NCBI GenBank assembly: GCA_963776565.1
Contig: CAVZNF010000011.1
Span: 62,001-126,000, forward strand
DNA: 64,000 bases
Direction of reading: 5' to 3'
DNA from: GMQP-bins7 sp963776565
GTDB lineage: Bacteria > Actinomycetota > Thermoleophilia > Gaiellales > Gaiellaceae
Position 1 is the stretch's first letter, and the number at the start of each line of letters is the position of its first letter. The position numbers and the translations under genes were made by a program. Below the pieces are notes generated by a model. The model saw nothing but the letters and a program-made list of their open reading frames with translations, was not told the origin of the DNA and did no database searches. Shown here in pieces: positions 52,022 through 61,904 of this stretch.

Positions 52022-54454
52022 TTAGCCTTCGAGGGCGGCGAGCTCGCGGCGGTAGCGCTCGAGCTTCTCGCGCTCGGCGTGCGACCACGTCGGCCGGCGC
52101 GTTCGGCACGAAGCGCTCGTTGGCGAGCATGCCCTTCGCCTCGCGCGACCTCCTTGCGCAGGCGGTCGATCTCGGCGTCGCGGTTGTCGTCGACGCGTGC
52201 TTTCTCCGGACGCACGACGGCCGCGAAGATGCGGCGCTCGTCGTCCGAGCCCAGCTCGACCTGCACGCCGCTTCGGCGGAAGATCTGCGCGGCCTCCTGC
52301 ACGCGGTCGAGCGCGCCGGCATCGTCGGCGAACGCCGAGTCGGGCTCCGGCCACGGAGAGACGATCAAGCGCGCCGCGCTCGCCGGGGAGCTGCGACCAG
52401 ATCTCCTCCGTCACGTGCGGCATCACCGGATGGAGGAGCGCGAGGAGCCGCTCGAGCGCCCGCGAGCGCCGTCGAGATCGCCGCCTCGTCGCGGTCGTAG
52501 AGCCGCGGCTTGATCGCCTCCGCGTACCAGTCGCAGAAGTCGTCGAACGTGAGGTGGTAGAGCGTCGCAGTGGACTCGGCGAAGTCGAAGCGTGCCCACG
52601 AGTCCTCGAGCTCGGCGCGGGCGGCGTCGAGTCGCGCGAGGATCCAGCGCTCCTCGAGATCGCGCGGCTCGGCCGACGCGGTCGCGCCCTCGGCGTTCTG
52701 CAGGATCAGGCGCGCGACGTTCCAGAGCTTGATCGCAAGCTTGCGCCCCTCCTCGATCGCCCCGTAGGAGAAGCGCACGTCCTGCGTCGAGGAGATCTTC
52801 AAGAGGCCGTACCGCGTCGCATCGGCGCCGTACTCCTCGATCGGCTGCATCGGGTCGATCCCGGTGCCGAGGCTCTTGGACATGCGCCGGCCGTCGAGCG
52901 CGAGCACCGTCGAGTGGATGATCACGTCCGTGAACGGCACGTCGCCGAGCACCTCGAGGCCGGTCCAGATCATCCGGTTCTCCCAGAGCCGGATGATCTC
53001 GCGCGCCGTCGAGTTGACGTTCCCTGGGTAGTAGCGCGCGAGCTCGGGCGTCTCGTCGGGCCAGCCGAGCGTCGCGAACGGCCAGAGCGCGGCCGAGAAC
53101 CACGTGTCGAGGACGTCGGACTCGCGCTCGAGCTCGCCCGAGCCGCACTCTGCACACGCCGACGGCTCGTCGACGGTCACGGTCGTGTGCCCGTCCGGGC
53201 AGTACCAGATCGGAAGCTGATGGCCCCACCACAGCTGCCGCGAGATGCACCAGTCAGGCGCCTCCTCGAGCGACGTGATCGCGAAGCGGTGCTGCGACTC
53301 CGGATGGAAGCGGACACGGCGCTCCCGCAGCGCTGCGATCGCCGGCGCCGCCAGGCTCGGCCATCGCACACCACCACTGCAGCGAGATGAGCGGCTCGAT
53401 GCGCGAGTGGCAGCGCTCGCAGGTTCCGACCGAATGGCGATACGGCTCGCGCTTCTCGACGAGCCCTCGCTCCTCGGCCCACGCGACGACCCGGGCACCC
53501 GCTTCTTCCTGGGTCGAGCCGGCCAGATCGCCGGCGACCTCGCTCATGAGCCCGTCCCAGCCGACCGCCATCGGCTCGGGGAGCCCGTGGTCGCGCCCGA
53601 TCTCGAAGTCCAGAGGATCGTGGCCAGGGGTCACCTTGAGCGCGCCCGTGCCGAACTCGCGATCGATCCGCTCGTCGGCGATGACAGGAACGCGATGCTC
53701 GATGTACGGAACGACCACCTCGCGGCCGATCGCATCGCGATAGCGCGGGTCGTCCGGGATGCACGGCGACCGCGACGTCGGCGAGGATCGTGGCCGGCCG
53801 GACGGTCGCGATGGAGACGCCGTCGCGTCCGTCGCCGTCCGCGAACGGGTAGCGGATCGTGTACAGCGTGTCGTCCATCTCCTCGTGCGCAACCTCGAGG
53901 TCGGAGATCGCCGTCTGATGGAACGGGCACCAGTTGACGATGCGGTTCGCGCGATAGATCCAGCCGCGCTCCCAGAGCCGGACGAAGAACGTCATCACGG
54001 CCCGGACGTAGTCGTCGTCCATCGTGAAGCGCTCGCGCGAGTAGTCGAGCGACGAGCCGAGCCGTCGGTACTGGCCCATGATCGTGCGGCCGGTCCTCTC
54101 GAGCCACTCCCACGTCAGCTCGACGAACGCCTCGCGCCCGATCTCCTGACGCGAGCGACCCTCCTTCGCGAGCGCCTTCTCGACGACGTTCTGCGTCGCG
54201 ATGCCCGCGTGGTCGTAGCCGGGCTGCCAGAGCGTGTCGAAGCCGCGCATCCGGTGCCAGCGGATGAGCACGTCCTGGATCGAGCCATTGAGTGCGTGAC
54301 CCATGTGCAGGTCGCCGGTGACGTTGGGGGGCGGCACGCAGATGACGTACGTCTCGTCGTGGCGCGCGCCGGCGCCGGCCGCATACAGGCCCTCGGCCTC
54401 CCATGTCTCCTGCCAGCGCGCCTCGACGCCGCTCGGGTCGTAGCGGGGATCCAT
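52022..54454 (-). CDS. valS: Valyl-tRNA synthetase (about six apparent frameshifts)
   Basis: Class I aminoacyl-tRNA synthetase of about 810 aa, essential for translation. Pieces in order: DPRYDPSGVEARWQETWEAEGLY, the HIGH motif variant GDLHMGHALN, QPGYDHAGIATQNVVEK; editing domain GREVVVPYIEHRVPVIADERIDREFGTGALKVTPGHDPLDFEIG; CP1 end DWCISRQLWWGHQLPIWYC; KMSKS motif GRRMSKSLGTGIDP; anticodon domain LYHLTFDDFCDWYAEAIKPRL, HPVMPHVTEEIWSQLPGE; C-terminal coiled coil ending KLERYRRELAALEG. Breaks fall near 53758, 53355, 52460, 52380, 52142 and 52082. An essential single-copy gene cannot be this damaged, so sequence error is very likely. Confidence 0.92.
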
Positions 54455-54581
54455 CGCGCGAGAGTCTAGGGAGGAGTGGTCGCGGCGCTCGTCAGCTAGG
54501 CGCTGCGGCGCCGCCCGCGTACCGGGGACAGCGAGATCTCCTTGCCGTCGCGACCCACGTCTCAGGGTACCGCGCTCGATC
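54455..54581. other. Short gap between valS and the thioesterase gene
   Basis: On the minus strand a 20-codon frame starting at a GTG near 54563 reads MGRDGKEISLSPVRGRRRS, ending in a very basic tail. There is no strong ribosome site and no family. I do not call it a gene, but note that nothing else explains the interval, which probably contains the valS promoter. Confidence 0.3.
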
Positions 54582-55064
54582 TCAGAGCACCAGGATCGTG
54601 CTCGTTCCGTGGGCGAGGAGCCGATCGTCCGCGTCCTCGAGGCGAGCCTCCGTCACGACGACGCGGCGGCCGGGGTGGATGACCGACCCCGTGCAGCGAA
54701 TGCGGCCGGTGTCGACCGTGATCGCTCGCGTGAAGTTCGCCTTCACCTCGAGCGTCGTCCAGGCAGCGGGCTCGACGAGCGTCGTCACGAATGCGAGCCC
54801 CATCGCGGAGTCCATCAGCGTCATCGCGAGGCCTGCATGGACCATGCCGATCGGGTTGTAGTGGAACTCCGCCGGCTCGCATTCGAAGAGCGCGTGACCG
54901 CGCTCGGCCTCGACGAGCCTGAAACCGAGCGTCTGCGCGATGGGAGGCGGTGGAATCTCTCCCGCGGCCATCAGCTGCATCAGCTCGAGGCCCGAGCGTC
55001 CGGCCATCTCGTCGCGAAGGGCGAACGGGTCGTCCCACGTGTACGTCCGCGAGCGCTCGGTCAC
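54582..55064 (-). CDS. PaaI-type hot-dog thioesterase
   Basis: Protein of 160 aa with the PaaI/YigI hot-dog signature: the helix start ELMQLMAAGEIPPPPIAQTLGFRLVEAERGHALFE, the catalytic loop YNPIGMVHAGLAMTLMDSAMGLAF with Asp, and the dimer strands WTTLEVKANFTRAI. It hydrolyses acyl-CoA thioesters; the acyl group is unknown. GTG 55064 is chosen because it lies 10 bases after the gamma-glutamyltransferase stop and fits the family start. Confidence 0.88.
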   Translation of the reverse strand: MTERSRTYTWDDPFALRDEMAGRSGLELMQLMAAGEIPPPPIAQTLGFRLVEAERGHALFECEPAEFHYNPIGMVHAGLAMTLMDSAMGLAFVTTLVEPAAWTTLEVKANFTRAITVDTGRIRCTGSVIHPGRRVVVTEARLEDADDRLLAHGTSTILVL

Positions 55065-55074
55065 CAACGAGACG

Positions 55075-56746
55075 CTAGCGACCGACCGCGTAGCCCTGCA
55101 TGCCGCGGGGGTTTGCGCCCGCGCGGAGGAGACCGTCCGGCTCGCGGGCGACAGCCGTGACACGCCCGGCAGACCACGCCGGCCACAGCGTGACGTCGTG
55201 GCCGCGGCGCTGCAACTCGCTGACCGTCCGCGAATCGAACCGTGACTCGAGCGCGAGCGACCTCGGCACGAGCCCTCGCGGGAAGAACGACGAGATGAGG
55301 TGGTCGGTGTGGAACTCGGGCGCGTCGATCGCCTCCTGCAGGTTCATGCCGAGATCGACGTGACGAAGGAAGACGTGCATCGCCCACTGCTCCTGCTGAT
55401 CGCCGCCGGGGGTTCCCCACGCGAGATACGGCTCGCCGCCGCGAAGCGCGAGCCCCGGTGACAGCGTCGCTCTCGGGCGCGCACCGGGTTGGAGCGACGA
55501 AGGCAGCCCTTCTTCGAGCCAGAACATCTGCGCCCGCGTCCCGAGCGGCCAGCCGAGAGCAGGAATCACGGGGGAGCTTTGCAGCCACCCTCCGCTCGGC
55601 GTCGCTGAGATCATGTTTCCGAAACGATCGACGACATCGAGGTGGACCGTGTCCCCCCGCGTCGGCTCCCCCGACCCCGCGACTGCGGTCACGTCGGGAA
55701 CGGTTGGCAAGCGTCCACGCCCCGGATTGCACGTCGCCGCCGCCGATTCGCCGACGAGCCTGCGCCGATCCACGTTGTACTCCTGCGAAAGAAGAAGATC
55801 GAGCGGCACCTCGCAGTCGCCGTAGAGCGCGTCGCGATCGGCCAGCGCGAGCTTTTCGCACTCCGTGACGACGTGTACGAACTCGGCTGACGAAAGCTCG
55901 GCCAGGTCGAATCCTTCGAGGAGGGCGAGCTGCTGCAGGCCGACGGGACCGGCGGCCCAGGGCTGGGTCTTGCACACGGTCAGCCCGCGGTAGTCGAACG
56001 TCGCGACGGGCTCGACCGAGGCCTGCCATGCGGCCATGTCGGCACCGGTGAGAAGCCCTTCCTCGGCCGCGCTGAAGCGATCGATCTCCTCGGCGACGAA
56101 GCCCTCGTACCACGCGAGCCGAGCCTTCTCGATCTCGTCCTCGCGCGATCCGCCACGACTCTCGTCGACGATGCGGCGATACGTCGCGCCGAGCACCGGA
56201 TTCCGGAAGAGCGCACCCGCCTCGGGCGCCGGGAAGGTACAGGTCGCGCGAGCCGGGCCAGCTTGCGATCAGCTCCTCGTTGAGCTCGATCGTCGCGCGA
56301 ATGCGCTCGTGGAGCGGATAGCCGCGCTCGGCGTAGCCGATCGCGAACTCGAGCACGTCCTCGAGCCGCCAGGTCCCGAAGTCGCGGAGCAGGAGGAGCC
56401 AGCCGCCGAACGCGCCGGGCACGCAGGCCGCGAGCACACCGGTGCCCGGAACGAGCTCGTGGCCGAGCTCGTGGAACCGCTCGATCGTGGCTGCGGCCGG
56501 AGCGACGCCTTGCCCGCACAGAGCGAGCGGCTCGCCGCGATCCGTCGACCAGAAGACGGCGGGCACCTCCCCGCCCGGCCCGTTCAGATGCGGCTCGACG
56601 ACCTGCAGCACGAAACCCGTCGCGACGGCCGCATCGAAGGCGTTGCCGCCGCGCTCGAGCACGGCCATCCCGGTCTGCGACGCAAGCCAGTGAGTCGACG
56701 CCACCATCCCGAAGGTGCCGCGAAGCTCTGGGCGGGTCGTGAACAC
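55075..56746 (-). CDS. Gamma-glutamyltransferase family protein (apparent frameshift)
   Basis: N-terminal-nucleophile hydrolase of about 557 aa. The large-subunit part opens FGMVASTHWLASQTGMAVLERGGNAFDAAVATGFVLQVVEPHLNGPGGE, typical of GGT and CapD-like proteins. The frame shifts by +1 at 56229-56232, after LYLP, and continues EAGALFRNPVLGATYRRIV. The self-cleavage site is GDTVHLDVVDRFGNMIS, where the Thr after GD is the likely nucleophile; the usual second Thr is Val. GSG and SSPVIPALGWPLGTR follow, and the end is intact. No signal peptide is visible, so it may act inside the cell. The substrate could be glutathione conjugates or another gamma-glutamyl amide. Confidence 0.88.
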
Positions 56747-56770
56747 GCGCGCACTCTAGTGTTCGCCCTC

Positions 56771-58816
56771 GTGTCGACCTGCACTCACTGCGGCCAGGAA
56801 AATCCGGACGGCGCGAAGTTCTGCAACGCGTGCGGCGGACCTCTCGGCGAGCCCGGAAGAGTCGGAGAGGAGCGACGGATCGTCTCGATCCTCTTCGTCG
56901 ACCTCGTGGGGTCCACGGAGCGTGCCGAATCGCTCGACCCGGAGGACGTGCGTGCATTCCTGACGCCGTACTACGAGCAGGTGCGGACGAGGCTGCAGAG
57001 CTTCGGCGGACGTGTCGAGAAGTTCATCGGCGACGCGGTCATGGGGGTGTTCGGCGCGCCGACGGCGTACGGGGACGATCCGGAGCGAGCCGTTCGCGCT
57101 GCCCTCGCCGTCCGAGACTGGGCCGAAGAGGACAACGTTCAGGTGCGGATCGCAGTGAATACGGGCGAAGCGATCGTCGAGCTCGATGCGCGGCCCGATC
57201 ACGGTGAAGCGATGGTGGCCGGAGACGTCGTGAACACGGCGGCGCGTCTCCAGTCGGCGGCGCCGGTCGGATCCGTCATCGTCGGAGAGGAGACCTACGT
57301 CGCGACCCGGAACGTCATCGAGTACCGACCCGCGCAACCGGTGCTCGCGAAGGGCAAGAGCACGCCCGTCCCGGCCTGGCTCGCGGTAAGGGCGACGTCC
57401 CAGATCGGCGAGCGTCCCACGACCGCGGTTCCCATGGTCGGTCGGGAGCGTGAGCTCGGCGTGTTGACCGGAATCTGGGAGAGGGTGATCGAGGAGGGCC
57501 GCGCTCAGCTCGCCACCGTGTTCGGGCCTGCGGGGATCGGGAAGTCGCGGCTCGGCATCGAGCTGGCCATGCTCGTCGCCGACCAGGGGGCACGTGTTCT
57601 TCGCGGTCGCGCGACGCCGTACGGGGCGAGCGCGCCCTACAGCGCCTTCGCCCAGCTCGTGAAGCAGACGGCAATGATCTTCGACAGCGACGAGCCCGCC
57701 GAAGCACGGGCCAAGCTCGCTACGGCGATCGCACAGCTCGCAGGGCCGGCCGCCGCAGAGGAACACGCACCGCACCTCGAAGTGCTCCTCGGCATCGGCG
57801 GCGAGGGAACGGTCGCGGATCGAGAGACGCTCTTCTTTTCGGCGCGCGTCTTCGTCGAGTCGCTTGCGATGCGCGGCCCGACGATGCTCCTGTTCGAGGA
57901 CATCCACTGGGCCGATTCGAGCCAGCTCGACCTGCTCGAGACGCTCGCGTCACGCGTGCGGGACGTGCCGGTCCTGTTCGTAGCGCTCGCGCGGCCGGAG
58001 CTCCTCGGCGATCGGCCGACCTGGGGAGGCGGTCTCCCGGCGTATACGGCGCTCCAGCTCGATCCGCTCAGCGACGAGTCGAGCCAAGAGCTCGCGGAGC
58101 AGTTCCTCGCCGCACGAGCCGTTGTGCGCGGTGCGTCGAGGGTGGCCGAGATGGCCGAGGGAAATCCGCTCTTCATCGAGGAGCTCGCCGCGTCGATCGC
58201 GGAACGATCGACCTCGGACGAGCTGCCGACGAGCGTCCGGGCGATCATCGCCGCCCGTCTCGACTCCCTTCCTCCCGGCGAGCGGACCGTCCTCGTGGAC
58301 GCGTCGGTCGCAGGGCGCGTCTTCTGGCGCGGAGCACTCACGGAGATGGCGCCGCACGACGACCTCACGGGAAGCCTCAGCGCTCTCGAGCACCGCGGCC
58401 TGATCGGACGCGAGGCCGTTTCTCGGATCAAGGGCGACCAGCAGTTCGCCTTCAAGCACGCTCTGATCCAAGACGTCGCGTATCAGACCCTCCCCCGGGC
58501 GGCCAGACGAGAACGTCACGCGGCCGTAGCCCGCTTCCTCTCGGCAGCGACGGCGACCGGCCAGTCACACGAAGCTCTAGCGCGCCACTGGCGCGAAGCG
58601 GGCGAGTCGGATCGGGCGGTCGACGAGCTCGTCGCCGCCGCAGAGCTCGCCGGGCGCGGGTGGGCCAAGGATCACGCCGTCACGCTCTACTCGCAGGCAC
58701 TCGAGCTCATCGGCGACGACGAGCAACGACGGCGCACGATCCGGCTCAAGCAGTTCGTCATGGTGCAAGCGTTCGCGCACATGGTCCAAGACGACGTCGG
58801 TCGCCCGACGGACTAG
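56771..58816 (+). CDS. Zinc ribbon-cyclase-AAA ATPase protein (short C terminus)
   Basis: Protein of 681 aa. Residues 1-30 are a zinc ribbon (CTHCGQENPDGAKFCNACGG). Residues 35-220 are a class III cyclase domain (ILFVDLVGSTERAESLDP with metal Asp, FIGDAVMGVFGAP, MVAGDVVNTAARLQS). Residues 230 onward are an AAA16/LuxR-type ATPase: Walker A FGPAGIGKSRLGIEL, Walker B LLFEDIHWADSSQLDLL. The TPR region usual in this family is only begun (RHWREAGESDRAVDELVAAAELAGRG) and then stops; relatives exceed 1000 aa. The next gene abuts it on the other strand, so it is short by nature or by an old deletion. GTG 56759 is an alternative start. Confidence 0.87.
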   Translation: MSTCTHCGQENPDGAKFCNACGGPLGEPGRVGEERRIVSILFVDLVGSTERAESLDPEDVRAFLTPYYEQVRTRLQSFGGRVEKFIGDAVMGVFGAPTAYGDDPERAVRAALAVRDWAEEDNVQVRIAVNTGEAIVELDARPDHGEAMVAGDVVNTAARLQSAAPVGSVIVGEETYVATRNVIEYRPAQPVLAKGKSTPVPAWLAVRATSQIGERPTTAVPMVGRERELGVLTGIWERVIEEGRAQLATVFGPAGIGKSRLGIELAMLVADQGARVLRGRATPYGASAPYSAFAQLVKQTAMIFDSDEPAEARAKLATAIAQLAGPAAAEEHAPHLEVLLGIGGEGTVADRETLFFSARVFVESLAMRGPTMLLFEDIHWADSSQLDLLETLASRVRDVPVLFVALARPELLGDRPTWGGGLPAYTALQLDPLSDESSQELAEQFLAARAVVRGASRVAEMAEGNPLFIEELAASIAERSTSDELPTSVRAIIAARLDSLPPGERTVLVDASVAGRVFWRGALTEMAPHDDLTGSLSALEHRGLIGREAVSRIKGDQQFAFKHALIQDVAYQTLPRAARRERHAAVARFLSAATATGQSHEALARHWREAGESDRAVDELVAAAELAGRGWAKDHAVTLYSQALELIGDDEQRRRTIRLKQFVMVQAFAHMVQDDVGRPTD

Positions 58817-59118
58817 ACCCGCTCGGCCGGGTCGTCGATCAGCGGGAAGTCGGCGGGCGACACGTCGCCGGCGATCTCCCAGATCGTCTCGACGAAGTGG
58901 TCTCCCAGCTGCTTGGAGTGCTCCCGGACGACCTCTTCACTCGGCGCGTCGTAGACGCAGAACGACTTCGGAGTCCCGTCCTCTCCCACCACCACGTGGC
59001 TGTGCTCCCAGACGATCTCCGGGTAGCGGTGATGACCGATCGCCTTCGAACGCGTCGCCACGGTCGGAAGCGTGTCCATGTCGACGGTGTACGTCCTCTC
59101 GATGAGATACCTAGGCAT
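58813..59118 (-). CDS. DUF4242 (SCO4226-type nickel-binding-like) protein
   Basis: Protein of 101 aa of the DUF4242 family: RYLIERTYTVDM at the start, IVWEHSHVVVGEDGTPKSFCVYDAPSEEVVREHSKQLG in the middle. The single-domain ferredoxin-like fold is shared with Streptomyces SCO4226, which was reported as nickel-binding; whether this one binds metal cannot be told, although the SHV and CVYDAP patches are conserved. Its end overlaps the convergent regulator gene by four bases. Confidence 0.85.
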   Translation of the reverse strand: MPRYLIERTYTVDMDTLPTVATRSKAIGHHRYPEIVWEHSHVVVGEDGTPKSFCVYDAPSEEVVREHSKQLGDHFVETIWEIAGDVSPADFPLIDDPAERV

Positions 59119-59142
59119 GGGTTGATCGTAACCTGAGCGGCC

Positions 59143-60520
59143 TCAGGCCGGTCGGATGTTCTGATTGACGTGAAACAGGTTGTCAGGGTCGTACTTCGCC
59201 TTGATGCGCCGCTAGCCGACGATAGTTCTCGCCGTAGGTCGCTTCGACCCGCTGCTGACCCTCGTCCATCATGAAGTTCACGTATGCGCCACCCGTCGCG
59301 TACGGATGTACCGCCTCCCAGTATTCGACCGTCCAGTCCTTGACGAGCGTCGCGTTGGCCGGGTCGGGATCGACGCCGATGATGACCTGCGCCCACTTCA
59401 CGTCGCGGCTCGCCCAGGCGGTCGCGTCGGCCGGGACACGGCCGGCGGCGCCGTCGACTGGGTACATGTGCATCGACGACTTCCAGGTCGGCATCTGTGA
59501 GCCGAACTCGACGTTCGCCTCGATCGCGGCTGCGGGCATGTCTCGGACGTAGTCGGCACGCCAGTACCACTGGTCACCCGGTGGGTAGACGCCGTCGAAC
59601 GCCGACTGGATCCCCGGAAGCGGGACGGGGCCGACGCCGTCCAGGATCGGTCCAAGACTCCTCGCGGGAGCGAGCAGGCGGGCGGCCTCGGCTTCGTCCG
59701 ATCCGGCATAGCACCAGACCACCGCGCACACCTTCTGGAGATGAAGCTCGGCGGGGAAGGGATCCCCGGGCGGCACCGAGAGGAACGCGAAGAAGCCATT
59801 GAGCTCGTCCGGCTGCTCGGGCATGAACTCGGCGTACCAGGCGAGTATCTCCGCGGACTGCTCGAGCGGCCAGAACATCGGGCCGGTGACCACGGTGCTG
59901 ATCGGGCTGAGCCGGAACGTGAACGACGTCACGACGCCGAAGTTCCCGCCCCCGCCGCGAAGCGCCCAGAAGAGATCGTCGTTCTCGTCCTCGGCGGCTC
60001 GAACGACCGAACCATCGGCGAGCACGACCTCGGCCTCGAGCAGGTTGTCGATCGAGAGCCCCAGCGTCCGTGTCAGGTGACCGACCCCACCACCGAGCGT
60101 GAGGCCCCCGACGCCCGTGGTGGAGATGATCCCGAATGGCGCCGCGAGCCCGTGCTCATGTGTCGCAGCGTCCACCTGGCCGAGGAGGGTGCCGCCGAGA
60201 ACGCGGGCCGTACGTGCATCGGCGTCGACGTCGACCCCGCGCATCGCCGAGAGGTCGATGACGAGCCCGTCGTCGACGCTGCCGAGCCCGGCGCCGTTGT
60301 GCCCGCCGCTGCGTACGGCGATTTCCAACTCCTCCTTGCGACCGAAGAGGACAGCTGCGGCGACATCGGCCGTGTCCACCGGGTATGCGATCACGAGCGG
60401 GCGGCGATCGATCATCGCGTTGTAGAGAGATCGAGCCTCGTCGTAGCCCGGGTGATCGCGACCGATCACCTCGCCTCGTAGGTTCGCCTGCAGCGCGCCG
60501 GCATGCCCGTTCGCGGCCAT
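59143..60520 (-). CDS. FAD-linked (BBE-type) oxidoreductase (apparent frameshift)
   Basis: Flavoprotein of about 459 aa of the berberine-bridge-enzyme/6-hydroxynicotine oxidase group. The FAD domain shows AVRSGGHNGAGLG, where the His is the usual covalent FAD attachment, and TTGVGGLTLGGGVGHLTR; the second covalent Cys of bicovalent members is replaced by Thr, so one link is expected. Near 59205 the frame shifts: after YGENYRRLAA the next frame gives the invariant end IKAKYDPDNLFHVNQNIRPA. One inserted base explains it. The gene lies just downstream of clpX on the same strand. The substrate is unknown. Confidence 0.88.
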
Positions 60521-60579
60521 CGACCCTCCTTCCGCTTGCGACGCTACGCCTTCACGGCGTCATCTACAAGACCGCGGAT

Positions 60580-61860
60580 CTAGGCGGATTCTTCGGCGAG
60601 CTCGTCGATCTCGTCGACGACGCCTTCGGCGCTCGTCACGAGCGTCGGCTTCTGGCCGCGCGAGATCGTCTCCTTCGTCAAGACGCACTTCGTCACGTCG
60701 GTGCGTGACGGGAGCTCGAACATGACGTCGAGGAGCGCGAGCTCGATGATCGAGCGGAGGCCGCGCGCGCCGGTCTCGCGTGCGAGCGCGTGCTCGGCGA
60801 TCTCCACGAGCGCGTCGTCCGTGAAGACGAGCTCGATCGAGTCGTAGCCGAAGAAGCGCTGGTACTGACGAACGAGCGCGTTCTTGGGCTCGGTGAGGAT
60901 CTCGACGAGGTCGTCGTGCGTGAGCTGGTGGACGGCCGAGACGACCGGGAGGCGTCCGACGAACTCGGGGATGAGGCCGAAGGTGATCAGGTCCTCCGGC
61001 ATGACCTGGCCGAGGATCTCGGAGCTCTCGGCTGCATTTCGCGACCGAATGTCCGCGCCGAAGCCCACGGTGTTCTTCCCGATCCGCCGCTCGATGATCT
61101 TGTCGAGCCCGGCGAACGCGCCACCGCAGATGAAGAGGATGTTCGTCGTGTCGATCGACAGGAACTCCTGGTGCGGGTGCTTGCGTCCGCCCTGCGGAGG
61201 CACCGAGGCGACGGTTCCCTCGAGGATCTTCAGGAGCGCCTGCTGGACGCCCTCGCCCGAGACGTCACGCGTGATCGACGGGTTGTCCGCCTTGCGCGCG
61301 ATCTTGTCGACCTCGTCGATGTAGATGATCCCGGTCTCGGCCTTCTTGATGTCGAAGTCGGCCGCCTGGATCAGCTTGAGAAGGATGTTCTCGACGTCCT
61401 CACCGACGTAGCCCGCCTCGGTCAGCGCTGTCGCGTCGGCGATCGCGAACGGCACGTTGAGGATCCGCGCGAGCGTCTGCGCGAGGAGCGTCTTGCCGCA
61501 GCCGGTCGGGCCGAGGAGGAGGATGTTCGACTTCTGGAGCTCGACCTCGGCGGCGTCCTCGAGGCCCATCCGCACGCGCTTGTAGTGGTTGTAGACCGCA
61601 ACGGCGAGCGTGCGCTTCGCCTCTTCCTGCGAGACGACGTAGTCGTTCAGGACGGAGTAGATGTCGAGCGGCTTCGGGAGGTTGTCGAGGTCGAGCTGCG
61701 CCGGAGACGTGAGCTCCTCGTCGATGATCTCGTTGCAGAGATCGATGCACTCGTCGCAGATGTAGACGCCGGGACCAGCGATCAGTTTCTTGACCTGTCG
61801 CTGAGACTTCCCGCAGAAGCTGCAAAGCAGCTGCTCGTTACCCTCGCTCGCCCGAGCCAC
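60580..61860 (-). CDS. clpX: ATP-dependent protease ATPase subunit ClpX
   Basis: AAA+ unfoldase of 426 aa that feeds ClpP. It has the N-terminal zinc-binding domain (LLCSFCGKSQ, VYICDECIDLCNEII), Walker A GPTGCGKT, Walker B IIYIDEVDK, the IGF-type loop IGKNTVGFGAD that docks on ClpP and the sensor 2 region RETGARGLRSIIE. It is intact. Translation starts at GTG 61860, 44 bases after clpP. Confidence 0.97.
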   Translation of the reverse strand: MARASEGNEQLLCSFCGKSQRQVKKLIAGPGVYICDECIDLCNEIIDEELTSPAQLDLDNLPKPLDIYSVLNDYVVSQEEAKRTLAVAVYNHYKRVRMGLEDAAEVELQKSNILLLGPTGCGKTLLAQTLARILNVPFAIADATALTEAGYVGEDVENILLKLIQAADFDIKKAETGIIYIDEVDKIARKADNPSITRDVSGEGVQQALLKILEGTVASVPPQGGRKHPHQEFLSIDTTNILFICGGAFAGLDKIIERRIGKNTVGFGADIRSRNAAESSEILGQVMPEDLITFGLIPEFVGRLPVVSAVHQLTHDDLVEILTEPKNALVRQYQRFFGYDSIELVFTDDALVEIAEHALARETGARGLRSIIELALLDVMFELPSRTDVTKCVLTKETISRGQKPTLVTSAEGVVDEIDELAEESA

Positions 61861-61904
61861 GTGTCTCCTTTTACTCCGTTTTCACAGTCGATGGAAGGGG
61901 ACCG

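Noticed and set aside
52022..54454. valS considered as a pseudogene
   Set aside because: All catalytic and editing motifs survive in order across the frames, and a second shift type often restores context. An essential gene with six fresh indels and no missense decay fits sequence error better.
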